From Paenibacillus sp. FSL H7-0331 (GTDB lineage: Bacteria > Bacillota > Bacilli > Paenibacillales > NBRC-103111), in NCBI RefSeq assembly GCF_001956045.1, contig NZ_MRTH01000010.1, positions 62,001-126,000 of the forward strand: DNA of 64,000 bases, in the 5' to 3' direction. A model generated the notes under the pieces. The model saw nothing but the letters and a program-made list of their open reading frames with translations, did not search any database and was not told the DNA's origin. The translations under genes were made by a program, and so were the position numbers. Shown in pieces: positions 9,286 to 17,884 of this stretch (its first letter is position 1; every line of letters begins with the position of its first letter).

Positions 9286-10935
9286 CTACCACGTAACCAT
9301 ACCTTTGGCCCCTACACCCGGATTGTTCAAAAGCTCCATGACAGGAACCGTGTAAGCCACAAAAATCAAAACTACCAATATGGCCACCCAAATGCTCCAT
9401 TTTTCAAAAATAGCAGGTGTCGGTTCCGCAGTTTCCGTAACCTCACCAATCGGATACTCTGTGTAGCCCTTTGGTGCTCTCAACAGCAGTATCACATTCA
9501 TAACAATCATTAGTACTCCAATGAAGAGAATCGTTCCGCCGATTGCCATCACCACATGGTAAGGCATCCATAATACCGCGTCAGGATGGTCCTGATACGT
9601 TGTAAACGCAGTACGGCGAGGTGATCCCAGCAATCCTACCGTATGCATCGAGCTCGACATAAAGAACATACCAATGAGCCAGGTGATCGTCTGGGCAATC
9701 CCCAGCTTATGCAAGAGCGGTGTAAGCACCCGTCCGGTCATTGCCGGAATTAACCAATAGGTTATCCCAAAGAACGTCAGGGCCACGCTGGTTGCGACTG
9801 TCAAATGAAAGTGCCCGGTTACCCATAACGTATTATGAACAACGGCATTCATCTGGTCACTAGCATTAATAATACCGCCAGCACCTGCCGGGATGAAGAT
9901 CAGCATCCCCATAAAAGGTGCGAAAAAGCGAACATCCTTCCATGGCAGCTTTTTCAACCAGCCAAACAATCCCTTGGCACCGAGCGATCGACCATGCAGT
10001 TCAAAGGTCGCGAACAGTGAGAATGCCGTCATTAGTGATGGAACCACGACCATAAATGTCAGAATGACCTGAACATACTTCCATACAGGTGATATCCCCG
10101 GCTCCATTAATTGATGGTGAAGTCCGACCGGAATCGAAAACAACAAGAGCATAATGAACGACAGCCTGGCCAATGCATCACTGAATATTTTGCCGCCAAT
10201 GATTTTGGGAATAATCACATACCAGCAAATATAAGCGGGAAGCAGCCAGAAATAAACCAGCGGATGTCCAAAATACCAGAATAAGGTCCGACTCAGCGTC
10301 ACATTCACCGTTTCCACCCAACCAAACGACAACGGAATCAGCTGAAACAGCACTTCCACAGCTACGCCCAAAGTAGCAATCAGCCACATCAGCATGGTAA
10401 CGACTGCCATAAAGGAGAACAGCGGTGACAGCTTGGCTTTATGCGTTCTTTTCCAATATCGATATTGGATAAAAATACCAAATCCACTCATCCAGCTGCC
10501 TACGACAATTAGTACCAATGCTACATAAAACCAGGGTGATGCCATCATCGGCGCATAAAAGGTGTACAGCACGGTTGCCTTGTTAAGCAAAATCAGAATC
10601 GTAGCGATCACCGTACCTGCCGTCATCATGAAAAATCCAAGCCAACCCAGTGATCTGGATATGGGCAGCAGCTGGCCGCCCAACGTTCGAGCCACACCAG
10701 AGTACAAAAATCCAATAATAAAATAGGTCGTAAATACGATCGCCATCAAAATACCATGTGCCGTCAACAGCTGGTAATAGCCAATCTCATAAGGAAGCGT
10801 TATACTCCCGCTGCGCACCAGACCTTGGAGTAAGCCCGCCACACCTCCAAGCAGCAGTGCCAGAAAAGCGAACAGAATATGAGCCAGCACCAGTCTCGTA
10901 TCGCGGCGGTCAAATGCTTGTTCTTCAGTTATCAT
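9286..10935 (-). CDS. cbaA: ba3-type cytochrome c oxidase subunit I
   Basis: This 549-residue polytopic membrane protein is the catalytic subunit of a B-type (ba3) heme-copper oxidase, reducing O2 and pumping protons. Ligand motifs are visible: a low-spin heme histidine in TAHGILMA, the CuB His-Tyr pair in FGHPLVYFW, the CuB histidine pair in GLHHQLMEPG, and the heme ligands in VTGHFHLTV. About 13 to 14 hydrophobic segments are expected. The ORF opens at GTG 10947, but GAGGAG leaves proper spacing only for ATG 10935. It follows subunit II by 23 bases and closes the cbaD-cbaB-cbaA operon. Homologues in Thermus support the B-type call rather than aa3. Confidence 0.9.
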   Translation of the reverse strand: MITEEQAFDRRDTRLVLAHILFAFLALLLGGVAGLLQGLVRSGSITLPYEIGYYQLLTAHGILMAIVFTTYFIIGFLYSGVARTLGGQLLPISRSLGWLGFFMMTAGTVIATILILLNKATVLYTFYAPMMASPWFYVALVLIVVGSWMSGFGIFIQYRYWKRTHKAKLSPLFSFMAVVTMLMWLIATLGVAVEVLFQLIPLSFGWVETVNVTLSRTLFWYFGHPLVYFWLLPAYICWYVIIPKIIGGKIFSDALARLSFIMLLLFSIPVGLHHQLMEPGISPVWKYVQVILTFMVVVPSLMTAFSLFATFELHGRSLGAKGLFGWLKKLPWKDVRFFAPFMGMLIFIPAGAGGIINASDQMNAVVHNTLWVTGHFHLTVATSVALTFFGITYWLIPAMTGRVLTPLLHKLGIAQTITWLIGMFFMSSSMHTVGLLGSPRRTAFTTYQDHPDAVLWMPYHVVMAIGGTILFIGVLMIVMNVILLLRAPKGYTEYPIGEVTETAEPTPAIFEKWSIWVAILVVLIFVAYTVPVMELLNNPGVGAKGMVTW

Positions 10936-10958
10936 CTTACTCAACACTCCTCATGTAG

Positions 10959-11450
10959 TCATTTCACAATAATCCGTGTCTGCATCATTTCGTGTGCGAT
11001 ACCGCAATATTCGTTACACAGCACCAGCAGCTCTCCAGCCTTGGTGAATTTGTACGTCATTTGGGTGATTTCCCCTGGCACGACCATCATGTTCACATTC
11101 GTTCCCGGAATCTCAAACCCATGAACAACATCCTTACTCGTAATGTGAAAATGAACAGTTGCCCCGAGCGGAATTTCCATTTTCTCCGGTCCGTATCCAA
11201 AAGCGAAAGCAAGCATGTAGGCGTCATATTCGTTCTCGCCGATTTTTTTCAGACCCAGCTGATTGAACGGCGCCGTTGATTCCACTGTTTCCGGATTCAC
11301 GGTCTCACGCTGCGCACCATGTCCGCTGTGCTGCTGGCCTGGCGGCTGTGCTCCCTGTGCAAATGCACCGACACCCAGCACGATTAAAAATACAACCAGC
11401 ATGGACACCCCAAATAGTAACCAAATCTTTTCATATCGATGTAAATGCAT
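10959..11450 (-). CDS. cbaB: ba3-type cytochrome c oxidase subunit II (CuA)
   Basis: The 163-residue subunit has one N-terminal transmembrane helix (about 8-30) and an external cupredoxin domain. The CuA ligands are H110 (VVHGFEIPG), C145, E147, C149, H153 and M156 within CNEYCGIAHEMM, matching the spacing of Thermus ba3 subunit II, which has Gln at the 147 position. A Gln/Gly/His-rich linker follows the helix. AAGGGAG before ATG 11450 makes that the start, so the 19 extra codons upstream in the ORF are probably not translated. It accepts electrons from cytochrome c and passes them to subunit I. Confidence 0.9.
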   Translation of the reverse strand: MHLHRYEKIWLLFGVSMLVVFLIVLGVGAFAQGAQPPGQQHSGHGAQRETVNPETVESTAPFNQLGLKKIGENEYDAYMLAFAFGYGPEKMEIPLGATVHFHITSKDVVHGFEIPGTNVNMMVVPGEITQMTYKFTKAGELLVLCNEYCGIAHEMMQTRIIVK

Positions 11451-11481
11451 GTGACCATCTCCCTTTGATCTATGGTAGTTA

Positions 11482-11607
11482 TTAGCCGCGGGCAATAAAG
11501 AGTGCATAGACTCCTAGCCAGCTTACCGCGATAAAAGCTCCGAGCAGCAGGACCGACACAAGGGTCCCTTTTAACGATTCATCATTGTGCTTGTGCTCCT
11601 TTTTCAT
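11482..11607 (-). CDS. cbaD: ba3-type cytochrome c oxidase subunit IIa, 41 aa
   Basis: A 41-residue ORF begins with a charged segment (MKKEHKHNDESLKG) followed by one transmembrane helix (TLVSVLLLGAFIAVSWLGVY). It has the size, topology and place of the single-helix subunit IIa that completes ba3 oxidases. It is the first gene of the operon, 31 bases ahead of the subunit II start, and has an AAAGGATGG element before ATG 11607. It can easily be missed because of its length. Confidence 0.82.
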   Translation of the reverse strand: MKKEHKHNDESLKGTLVSVLLLGAFIAVSWLGVYALFIARG

Positions 11608-11671
11608 CCTGATTCCATCCTTTCAACTGTGCTTTCTGTGCTTATTGTAAAAGGTTCCAGCCTTCATCAAC

Positions 11672-11687
11672 TATGATATCGATCACA
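11672..11687 (-). promoter_or_regulatory. Candidate Fnr/CRP-type box upstream of the ba3 oxidase operon
   Basis: On the minus strand the sequence reads TGTGA-N6-TCATA, which matches the Fnr/CRP-family consensus TGTGA-N6-TCACA at 9 of 10 positions. It lies about 65 bases before the cbaD start, a suitable place for oxygen-responsive control. No clear -10 was assigned. Confidence 0.4.
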
Positions 11688-11721
11688 GCTGGAGGGCTGT
11701 AAAGGTGAACGTTGTATGGCG

Positions 11722-11894
11722 AGAGGAATCAGGTGAATAGTGTCGCTGCGCGGCCATGGTGTTCTTACGATCGCTGTCGTTTCCGGAATTTTTTGAATGG
11801 ATGACATTTATCGGTGAAATTCCGGAAACAAAAGCGAACGCTCCGCTTCTCCAGAACACCACGGCCGCTTCGCTTATATTCACCTGACTCCTCT
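11722..11894. repeat. Long hairpin repeat, copy A
   Basis: A 173-base imperfect palindrome. The outer arms AGAGGAATCAGGTGAATA and TATTCACCTGACTCCTCT pair with one mismatch, the middle arms pair through the GTGGTGTTCT region, and the tip forms a perfect 13-bp stem (11779-11791 with 11817-11829). The core resembles copy B at 50614-50784 in both sequence and orientation. It lies upstream of the cbaD promoter region and next to the gerB terminator. It could be a non-autonomous mobile element or a structured RNA or DNA; no coding function is visible. Confidence 0.8.
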
Positions 11895-11917
11895 GTAGGA
11901 GAAGTAGAGAGCATAGC

Positions 11918-11962
11918 AAAAAAGCTAAGTCCGAGGCGCTGCCCTTGGACTTAGCTTTTTTT
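11918..11962. terminator. Strong bidirectional terminator downstream of the ger operon
   Basis: The stem AAAAAAGCTAAGTCC / GGACTTAGCTTTTTT is perfect over 15 bp and carries T-runs in both directions. It ends the germinant receptor operon, which stops at 11990. Confidence 0.8.
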
Positions 11963-11989
11963 ATGTTTATAGAACAAACATTTATCGAT

Positions 11990-13099
11990 CTATCCCTGCT
12001 TCACACGAGAAGAACGGATCTGATCCACCACAAAATACACAATGGGAATCAAATCTACTAACAAAAGAAACGTGAATTCTCCGTGTCTATACAGTTCGTC
12101 GAATTCTGGTTTTGACCTGACCATATATAAAGATAAACCAACCACGATAACCGTCATGAATAATGAGAAAGGCTTGTGGTCCTTTAACGAGAAGGTATGC
12201 GTTACACAGATAATAGCTATATATAAAAACAAACTGATCTTGATAAACAAACTTGATAACCAGATTGCGATAAGTACAGGATCCAAATTTTCAAGAGTGG
12301 CTGCGGCCCGGATGTAGCGTATCAGTTCAAGCTGTGGATACTGCAGGTTAGCCGTTAAGTCGGGACCAAAAACCAATATTATCGAAATCAGATTCGTCAG
12401 TACAATAATTACCGACGTAATTACAGCCCATATCAACGATCTCATTGTCTTGTTTTGACTGGTGAAATACGGGAAGAGGAAGGTGATAAACGTCATTTCA
12501 GCATACAGTGCTGTGACCATATAGGTGCCGTTCCAAATACCTTTCATTTCAAAATGATTGAACATCGCTATGGCCATATGATAATTGATTTCCTTGTGCA
12601 CAAAAAAAGGAACAATCAGTACTCCAGCCACGCTTAAGAAAAAAATCCCCTGTGAGCTGCGAAAAATCGTTCCGACTCCGGAACGAACCGCATAGGCAAG
12701 GCATATCCCGAACATGGCAGAAACAGCCCATCCCGGTGTAGCGGGCAAATAAACTTCTATCATAAAATCCTGTAACTGCCGCAAAACCGACGCTGCGGCA
12801 AACATGAACGAAAATATCATCATGATGATCAGTGGATAGTGCAGCCATTTACCCAAAATTTCCTTGCCGTAACTCCCCAAAAACTGAGTTGGCCTTTTAA
12901 TGGCCAGCTTATAGGCGAAATAAGTAATCACAATCCCTATAGCTGAACCTAGAAGTAAGGACAACCAGGCCGTATAACGGCCATGTTTCACTAGGGTGCT
13001 CGCAAAGAAACCCAGTGTCGTAGTAAACAGAAAATGGGAGAACAGCATATAAATCTGCGATTGGGATACCCGTTCCAATGTTGAGATCCTCCCTTTCAT
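11990..13099 (-). CDS. Germinant receptor subunit B (GerAB/GerKB family permease)
   Basis: The 369-residue protein has about ten transmembrane segments in the arrangement of the spore germination permease family (amino acid/polyamine/organocation superfamily), with the typical opening RISTLERVSQSQIYMLFSHF. In germinant receptors the B subunit is the germinant-binding membrane protein of the spore inner membrane. Its ATG overlaps the stop of the preceding 74-residue gene by four bases (ATGA), indicating translational coupling. It is the last gene of the operon and a strong terminator follows. The germinant cannot be read from the sequence. Confidence 0.85.
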   Translation of the reverse strand: MKGRISTLERVSQSQIYMLFSHFLFTTTLGFFASTLVKHGRYTAWLSLLLGSAIGIVITYFAYKLAIKRPTQFLGSYGKEILGKWLHYPLIIMMIFSFMFAAASVLRQLQDFMIEVYLPATPGWAVSAMFGICLAYAVRSGVGTIFRSSQGIFFLSVAGVLIVPFFVHKEINYHMAIAMFNHFEMKGIWNGTYMVTALYAEMTFITFLFPYFTSQNKTMRSLIWAVITSVIIVLTNLISIILVFGPDLTANLQYPQLELIRYIRAAATLENLDPVLIAIWLSSLFIKISLFLYIAIICVTHTFSLKDHKPFSLFMTVIVVGLSLYMVRSKPEFDELYRHGEFTFLLLVDLIPIVYFVVDQIRSSRVKQG

Positions 13100-13320
13100 T
13101 CCTGCATGAGAATGATTTTTTCGATGGGTGCAAATACCGTTTGAATGACGTCACCAACCGTCCATTGTTCTCTAAAATAAAATATGGCTTCTAATGCGAT
13201 AAATAGGAGAGCTGCGGTACCCAGTACGCATTGAATAGTCCGCTTTTTGCGTTTTTTTAACGCCATATAGCGCCATTCAAAGCAAGCAATAGTGCCAAAC
13301 AAGATGCCGATAATAATCAT
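13096..13320 (-). CDS. Small two-helix germinant receptor D-type subunit, 74 aa
   Basis: The 74-residue product has two hydrophobic segments (residues 1-15 and 31-47) separated by a basic KKRKKR stretch, and a short C-terminal tail. It sits between the C and B genes with overlapping starts and stops on both sides (TAATG and ATGA), so it belongs to the receptor operon. D-type proteins of this size and topology are encoded next to some Bacillus receptors and modulate germination. The assignment is by context and topology, not by a clear motif. Confidence 0.7.
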   Translation of the reverse strand: MIIIGILFGTIACFEWRYMALKKRKKRTIQCVLGTAALLFIALEAIFYFREQWTVGDVIQTVFAPIEKIILMQE

Positions 13321-14483
13321 TACTCTGCCTCCGATTCCATGATAGCATGCTGAAAAGTACCCAGACGTGTGATCGTAACATCCGTTTGTACGTTTAACCT
13401 CATCTCGCTGCTATAGACATCCCGCCAATTAGGCTTGATGCTTTTCCACTTCGTCGGATAATGCCAATCTATGTAATTTCCAAGTTGGAAGGCATCTGAG
13501 CTTACCGCTCTTGTCTTCGCAATCGTACTTATTATTCGCTTCTTGACTACCAGATTGAGACTTTGTTCGAGTTTCTCTAATTGTTTTAAATCCTTTAAAT
13601 TAATATTCGAGCTCGAAGCGAGCACTTCAGCTTCAGCATTACTTTGGAGTTGTATTTCGATCTGATCTTCTTTGATTCGTGGACTTATTCGTGTATTTGC
13701 CCTTTGTACGATAAAGCTTATATTTTTACCATCGGTCGGCGAAGGAAGTGAAATTTCCGCATTCTTCAGTTTTCCAAGGATCCATAGTCCCCCCCGCATT
13801 TCACTTTTATTTAACGTACTTACCATTTTCCCCTGCTTAAAAATAGCCGCCCCAGCGGTACCCATCCATTTTTGTTCTTTTTGCTTTTCGCTTGCAATTT
13901 TTTTCGTTCCAAATCTGAGCATAGGCACAACCATATCTCCCCCGTTGTAGTTCGCCGCAAGAAAATCTTTTATAGTCGTATCCAGGACCACGTGGGTTTC
14001 CCCGTATGCCGTTAAGATGTCCGAAGGGAATCTTTGGAATATGGCCGCGATGGATTCAATTTCTCGGGCTCTTCCGGGTGCTACAAACAGGTAGGCATTA
14101 ATATGCATCGCGGGTTCACGAGCAATAAAATCCAGAATAGGTTGGATTCCCGCCTCTGCCAATTCTCTGCCGACCACCACAACACGTGTTTGTCCGAAGC
14201 TGATTTTACGTGACATATCTGATTGCATTTTTCGAAAAGCTTCACTGATATCAATGCCAGTTTCATTAATGTACGTGTACGGCTTACCGGTTTGCTCCCC
14301 CGATCCTCCTCCTGCTGATCCAGGAATCAACCGATTCGGCAATGTAAAGTCGAGAGATAATTCTATGCCGGATTTGGTTTTATCCAAAACCATCATTCTT
14401 ACAAAAGCACGATCATTTAATTCGACGGATGACCAGCAGCCTGTAAGTAAAAGCAGGGACAATAAAACAAATATTGTTTTCAA
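13320..14483 (-). CDS. Germinant receptor subunit C lipoprotein (Ger(x)C family)
   Basis: The 387-residue protein has a lipoprotein signal with the lipobox LLLTGCW near residue 16, so it should be anchored by Cys to the outer face of the spore inner membrane. The rest fits the three-domain GerAC family (CWSSVELNDRAFVRMMVLDKTKSG at the start of the mature part). An AGGAGGGG element selects TTG 14483, ten codons inside the longest ORF. That TTG overlaps the TGA stop of the A gene (TTGA), indicating coupling. It is the second gene of the A-C-D-B operon. Confidence 0.85.
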   Translation of the reverse strand: MKTIFVLLSLLLLTGCWSSVELNDRAFVRMMVLDKTKSGIELSLDFTLPNRLIPGSAGGGSGEQTGKPYTYINETGIDISEAFRKMQSDMSRKISFGQTRVVVVGRELAEAGIQPILDFIAREPAMHINAYLFVAPGRAREIESIAAIFQRFPSDILTAYGETHVVLDTTIKDFLAANYNGGDMVVPMLRFGTKKIASEKQKEQKWMGTAGAAIFKQGKMVSTLNKSEMRGGLWILGKLKNAEISLPSPTDGKNISFIVQRANTRISPRIKEDQIEIQLQSNAEAEVLASSSNINLKDLKQLEKLEQSLNLVVKKRIISTIAKTRAVSSDAFQLGNYIDWHYPTKWKSIKPNWRDVYSSEMRLNVQTDVTITRLGTFQHAIMESEAE

Positions 14484-16084
14484 TCCCCATTCCCCTCCTG
14501 TTCTTGCGCCCATTTACGGGAATCAGCTTGCTGTCTCGTACGGTTGGCTCCCGATATGGACGGACGTTTGTTCATCAACCACCAGGGTACCCTTAAGAAG
14601 GTGTCCTTCAGATCACTTATCATCAAAGGGGCAAAGGGAGACAGATAAGGCGTTCCGAACGAACGCAAATTGATGAGATGAAGATAGATAAGAATCATCC
14701 CGCAGGAAATCCCGAATAAACCAAAGATCCCCGCTAAAATCATGATTGGAAAACGCAGCAACCGAAAGGCCAAACCAAGATCGAAGTGTGGAATAATAAA
14801 GGAGGCAATGCCTGTCAGCGAAACAATAATAACCATCGCTGCCGATACAATCCCCGCTTGAACGGCTGCAGTGCCAATAATGAGGGCTCCGATAACGGAT
14901 ATCGCTTGACCGATCGATTTGGGGATTCGAACCGCCGCCTCCCGTAATGCTTCGAAGGAAATCTCCATCATGATGGCCTCTATGAGAGCTGGAAAGGGTA
15001 CAACCTCCCTAGATGACGTTACCGTGATCAGCAGCTTTGCCGGAATCATCTCCGGATGGAACGTGGTAACTGCGATATAAATGGAAGGCAATAGTAGTGA
15101 TGCCATGAGAAAGATATAACGAATCCAGCGTATCCACGTGGCTGCAATATACCTCTGATAATAGTCCTCCGCGGATTGCATCAGCATGAACAAAGTGGTA
15201 GGCGCAAGTAGAACGATTGGTGAGCCATCCACCATAATAGCCACCCTTCCTTCCAATAAGGAAGCCGTAACCGTATCGGGACGCTCGGAATACTGCAACT
15301 GCGGGAAAGGCGAAAAGGGGAAATCTTCAATAAAATCCTCCAGATAGCTGTCGGCCAGAACACCATCGATTTCAATTTGTGATACTCGTTTATTCACTTC
15401 ATCTATTAGCTCTTGCTTGCAAACTCCCTGAACATAAGCGATAATCACTTTGGTTTGTGTCTTTGTACCGACCAGCAGCATTTCCGTCTTAAAATCAGGC
15501 GTTTTCAGTCGTCTTCGGATCAGGGTTAAATTGACTTCCAGGTTTTCTATAAATGCTTCTCGCGGCCCCCTTAAGACCGCTTCATTAGGTGCCTCTACAA
15601 TTGATCGGGTCTGATAAGAAGTGAATGGGAATTCGAGCAATCTCGGCTCACCCTCAACAAGCAGCAAAGCATGTCCATTTAGAACAGCCGTCACACCCTC
15701 TTGCAAGGTAGTCAGCTCTGTAAGGTCGGTGACAGACAACTGCTTCAGATTGAAGATCTGATTGCGGAATTGGTTTGCATCTTGAGTCTGGAGGGATAAG
15801 ATACGAGCCAAGACTTCTTCTTGAATCGTTTTCTGGTCAATCATGCCTCTCAAATAGATCAATGCGCACTCTTGATCAGGACCGGCAATGAATGTATGAT
15901 AAACCACATCGGAACAGTTGCTTAATTGCTGACGGATCCAGTTCAGCCGATTCTTGAAGTTTCCGGCATTGATTATGGAAATCTCAGAGTCGGTTAGAGC
16001 CTGATTATTAGGAGGAGCTTCCTTATAATGCTGCTTTTTGCCACTTCTAATTTGTTTTTTGATAAGCCATTTAAATAACGACAT
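14480..16084 (-). CDS. Germinant receptor subunit A (GerA family)
   Basis: The 534-residue protein has a soluble N-terminal domain (about 1-280) with the family motif CSDVVYHTF and a C-terminal part of five to six membrane segments (about 290-470) containing PSIYIAVTTFHPEMIP, as expected for GerAA-type subunits. These proteins form the oligomeric ion-channel-like core of the germinant receptor. An AGAGGAT element precedes ATG 16084. It is the first gene of the operon, and transcription is probably under forespore control. Confidence 0.88.
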   Translation of the reverse strand: MSLFKWLIKKQIRSGKKQHYKEAPPNNQALTDSEISIINAGNFKNRLNWIRQQLSNCSDVVYHTFIAGPDQECALIYLRGMIDQKTIQEEVLARILSLQTQDANQFRNQIFNLKQLSVTDLTELTTLQEGVTAVLNGHALLLVEGEPRLLEFPFTSYQTRSIVEAPNEAVLRGPREAFIENLEVNLTLIRRRLKTPDFKTEMLLVGTKTQTKVIIAYVQGVCKQELIDEVNKRVSQIEIDGVLADSYLEDFIEDFPFSPFPQLQYSERPDTVTASLLEGRVAIMVDGSPIVLLAPTTLFMLMQSAEDYYQRYIAATWIRWIRYIFLMASLLLPSIYIAVTTFHPEMIPAKLLITVTSSREVVPFPALIEAIMMEISFEALREAAVRIPKSIGQAISVIGALIIGTAAVQAGIVSAAMVIIVSLTGIASFIIPHFDLGLAFRLLRFPIMILAGIFGLFGISCGMILIYLHLINLRSFGTPYLSPFAPLMISDLKDTFLRVPWWLMNKRPSISGANRTRQQADSRKWAQEQEGNGD

Positions 16085-16146
16085 GATGTGAATATCCTCT
16101 CGTCATAGCTGTAATCCTGCCATAATCAAACAGATCATATAAAATT

Positions 16147-16178
16147 TAGTATCCCCATGAAGTGATCTGCTTATTACA
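16147..16178 (-). promoter_or_regulatory. Possible sigma-G-type promoter of the ger operon
   Basis: On the minus strand TGTAATA is followed 18 bases later by GATACTA. This resembles the forespore sigma-G pattern (GNATR, 17-18 bases, CATNNTA) with a mismatch in the first base of the -10. The predicted start lies about 55 bases before the GerA-subunit ATG. Confidence 0.3.
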
Positions 16179-16204
16179 AAAATGGCAGGTATAGTCAGAG
16201 ACAT

Positions 16205-16251
16205 AAAAAAGCTGTAAATGACGCAGGTTTCCCTGCTTCATTCACAGCTTG
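16205..16251 (-). terminator. Terminator after tenA
   Basis: On the minus strand AAGCTGTGAATGA pairs with TCATTTACAGCTT, with an inner GCAGG/CCTGC stem, and a T-run follows. It ends the thiamine-salvage operon. Confidence 0.75.
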
Positions 16252-16301
16252 TTATTGAGCTTATTGATGATAGCGAATTTTTACACAATTGGCATTTGTT
16301 T

Positions 16302-16973
16302 CTACGCACCATAGGTGGGCCAGATTTCTTGTGTATAAGCCATCTCCCAAAAGTTATATTCATAATGGCTGCTAATCACAAAATGCCGTTTCATTCGCTC
16401 ACGGTCTGCATCTGTAACCTGCTCGGCAATTTTATCTAACCGATCAATTTGCTCCTGAACCAGCTCACCAAAAGCTTCGCCCCCATAGGTGCTGATCCAC
16501 TGCGAATAGATCGGCTCCTCGGGCTTATAAGCCTGTAGACGCTCGCCAATTTCATGATACAACCAGTAACACGGCAGGATCGCCGCTACAATATCACCTA
16601 AATGTCCGGAATAAGCCGCACGCAGCATATGAGATGTATAAGCATAAGCCGTTGGTGACGGTTCAAAGGCTGCTCGTTCCTCATCGGAAATACCCAACTG
16701 CTTCGCAAAGTCCTCATGCAGCGACAATTCGGCATTATACGTGCTCTGCACATGGGCAGCCATCCTGTTGGAGTCATACAAGCTGTCTGCCTTGGCCGCA
16801 CCAAGCGCCTGAACCCGAGCAAATTGAGATAAATAATACGCATCGTTCAGTAAGTAATGACGGAAGCAGGACAACGGCAGTGTGCCATTGGCAATTCCTT
16901 GTACAAAAGGATGCTCAAAACTGGCCTGCCAGCTTACATCGACAGCTTGACGCAATTGATCACTAAACTTCAT
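16302..16973 (-). CDS. tenA: Aminopyrimidine aminohydrolase / thiaminase II
   Basis: The 223-residue protein is a TenA family member, which hydrolyses aminopyrimidine breakdown products of thiamine so that the HMP moiety can be reused. Key residues match Bacillus TenA: D44 in LLNDAYYL, the catalytic C134 in ILPCYWLYHEIGERL, and E205 in HYEYNFWEMAY. It is the last gene of the ykoE-ykoD-ykoC-tenA operon, 44 bases after ykoC, so imported precursors are processed by the same transcription unit. The operon leader is a TPP riboswitch. Confidence 0.92.
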   Translation of the reverse strand: MKFSDQLRQAVDVSWQASFEHPFVQGIANGTLPLSCFRHYLLNDAYYLSQFARVQALGAAKADSLYDSNRMAAHVQSTYNAELSLHEDFAKQLGISDEERAAFEPSPTAYAYTSHMLRAAYSGHLGDIVAAILPCYWLYHEIGERLQAYKPEEPIYSQWISTYGGEAFGELVQEQIDRLDKIAEQVTDADRERMKRHFVISSHYEYNFWEMAYTQEIWPTYGA

Positions 16974-17017
16974 GGATATTGCCCCCTTGTGTTGGTTTTC
17001 TTGATCCTCGAACTTTA

Positions 17018-17827
17018 TTATCCGTTCACTTGATATCTGACATCACCGATATGAAAATAAGGAGCGTGCTGACCGGTATACCAAGCAGCGCCCAGCATCA
17101 CCGCCAAATAGAGAACCAAACCCAAGTCGGCGACGGAAAAGCCGATACGGTAATAATAAGTACGCTGACGTACGGTCGAGAATCGCTTCGCCTCCATCGC
17201 TACTGCAATCCGCTGTGCACGGCGAATACTTTGTGCCAGCATGGGAATGGCATACACCTTCAGTGTATCGTATATACCACGCAAGCCCATGCGCCGCTTC
17301 ACGCCACGAACCTTCATAGCCATCTGCAGCGTTTGAAACTCACCGATCATCATCGGCAGGAGGCGCAGCGCCGCCATAAAGCTGTAAGCATATTTGGCCG
17401 GTAGCTTGCACTGCTGCATCAGCGAATAAAACAAGGCAACCGGTCGGGTCGTTAACGCAAACAGCAAGCCACTCAGTGCCATGTTGACGGTTTTTAAACC
17501 GATATGCACCCCACGAAAAAAGCTTTCCTCGGTCACACGTATAAGTCCCCATTGCAGCCACATTGCGTCTCCTTTACCGAACATCATCATCGACATCGAT
17601 GAGGAGACAAACAGCAGACCAAATGGGAGACATAGCAGCAGCAGCCTGCGTATGGGGTGACCCGTACAGCAGAGCAGCAGCACCAATTGAACAGCCGTAA
17701 CATTAATCAATACGTTAATATTGTCGGTCAGCAGCACTACAAAAAACATGGCAATCGACAACAGCAGCTTCAATCCGGGATTGACACGGTGCAGCCAGGT
17801 TTCCTTGAAATCCAAAGTATGATGCAC
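17018..17827 (-). CDS. ykoC: ECF transporter T component (YkoC, thiamine precursor)
   Basis: The 269-residue membrane protein is the EcfT/CbiQ-type coupling subunit of an energy-coupling factor transporter. It has five or so membrane segments and the conserved cytoplasmic arginine-containing helices MAMKVRGVKRR and LAQSIRRAQRIAVAMEAKRF, which bind the ATPase. AAGGAAG is spaced 9 bases before GTG 17827; TTG 17848 is possible but lacks a separate ribosome binding site. It follows ykoD and precedes tenA. Confidence 0.85.
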   Translation of the reverse strand: MHHTLDFKETWLHRVNPGLKLLLSIAMFFVVLLTDNINVLINVTAVQLVLLLCCTGHPIRRLLLLCLPFGLLFVSSSMSMMMFGKGDAMWLQWGLIRVTEESFFRGVHIGLKTVNMALSGLLFALTTRPVALFYSLMQQCKLPAKYAYSFMAALRLLPMMIGEFQTLQMAMKVRGVKRRMGLRGIYDTLKVYAIPMLAQSIRRAQRIAVAMEAKRFSTVRQRTYYYRIGFSVADLGLVLYLAVMLGAAWYTGQHAPYFHIGDVRYQVNG

Positions 17828-17884
17828 AATATTCCACTTCCTTATCAACCTTCACTGGACACAGCAAGCTTTATAAACCTTCGC

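Noticed and set aside
11683..11919. 78-aa minus-strand ORF over hairpin copy A
   Set aside because: It is simply open through the palindromic repeat. The corresponding ORF over copy B (50560-50808) has a different protein sequence, so the element is not coding.
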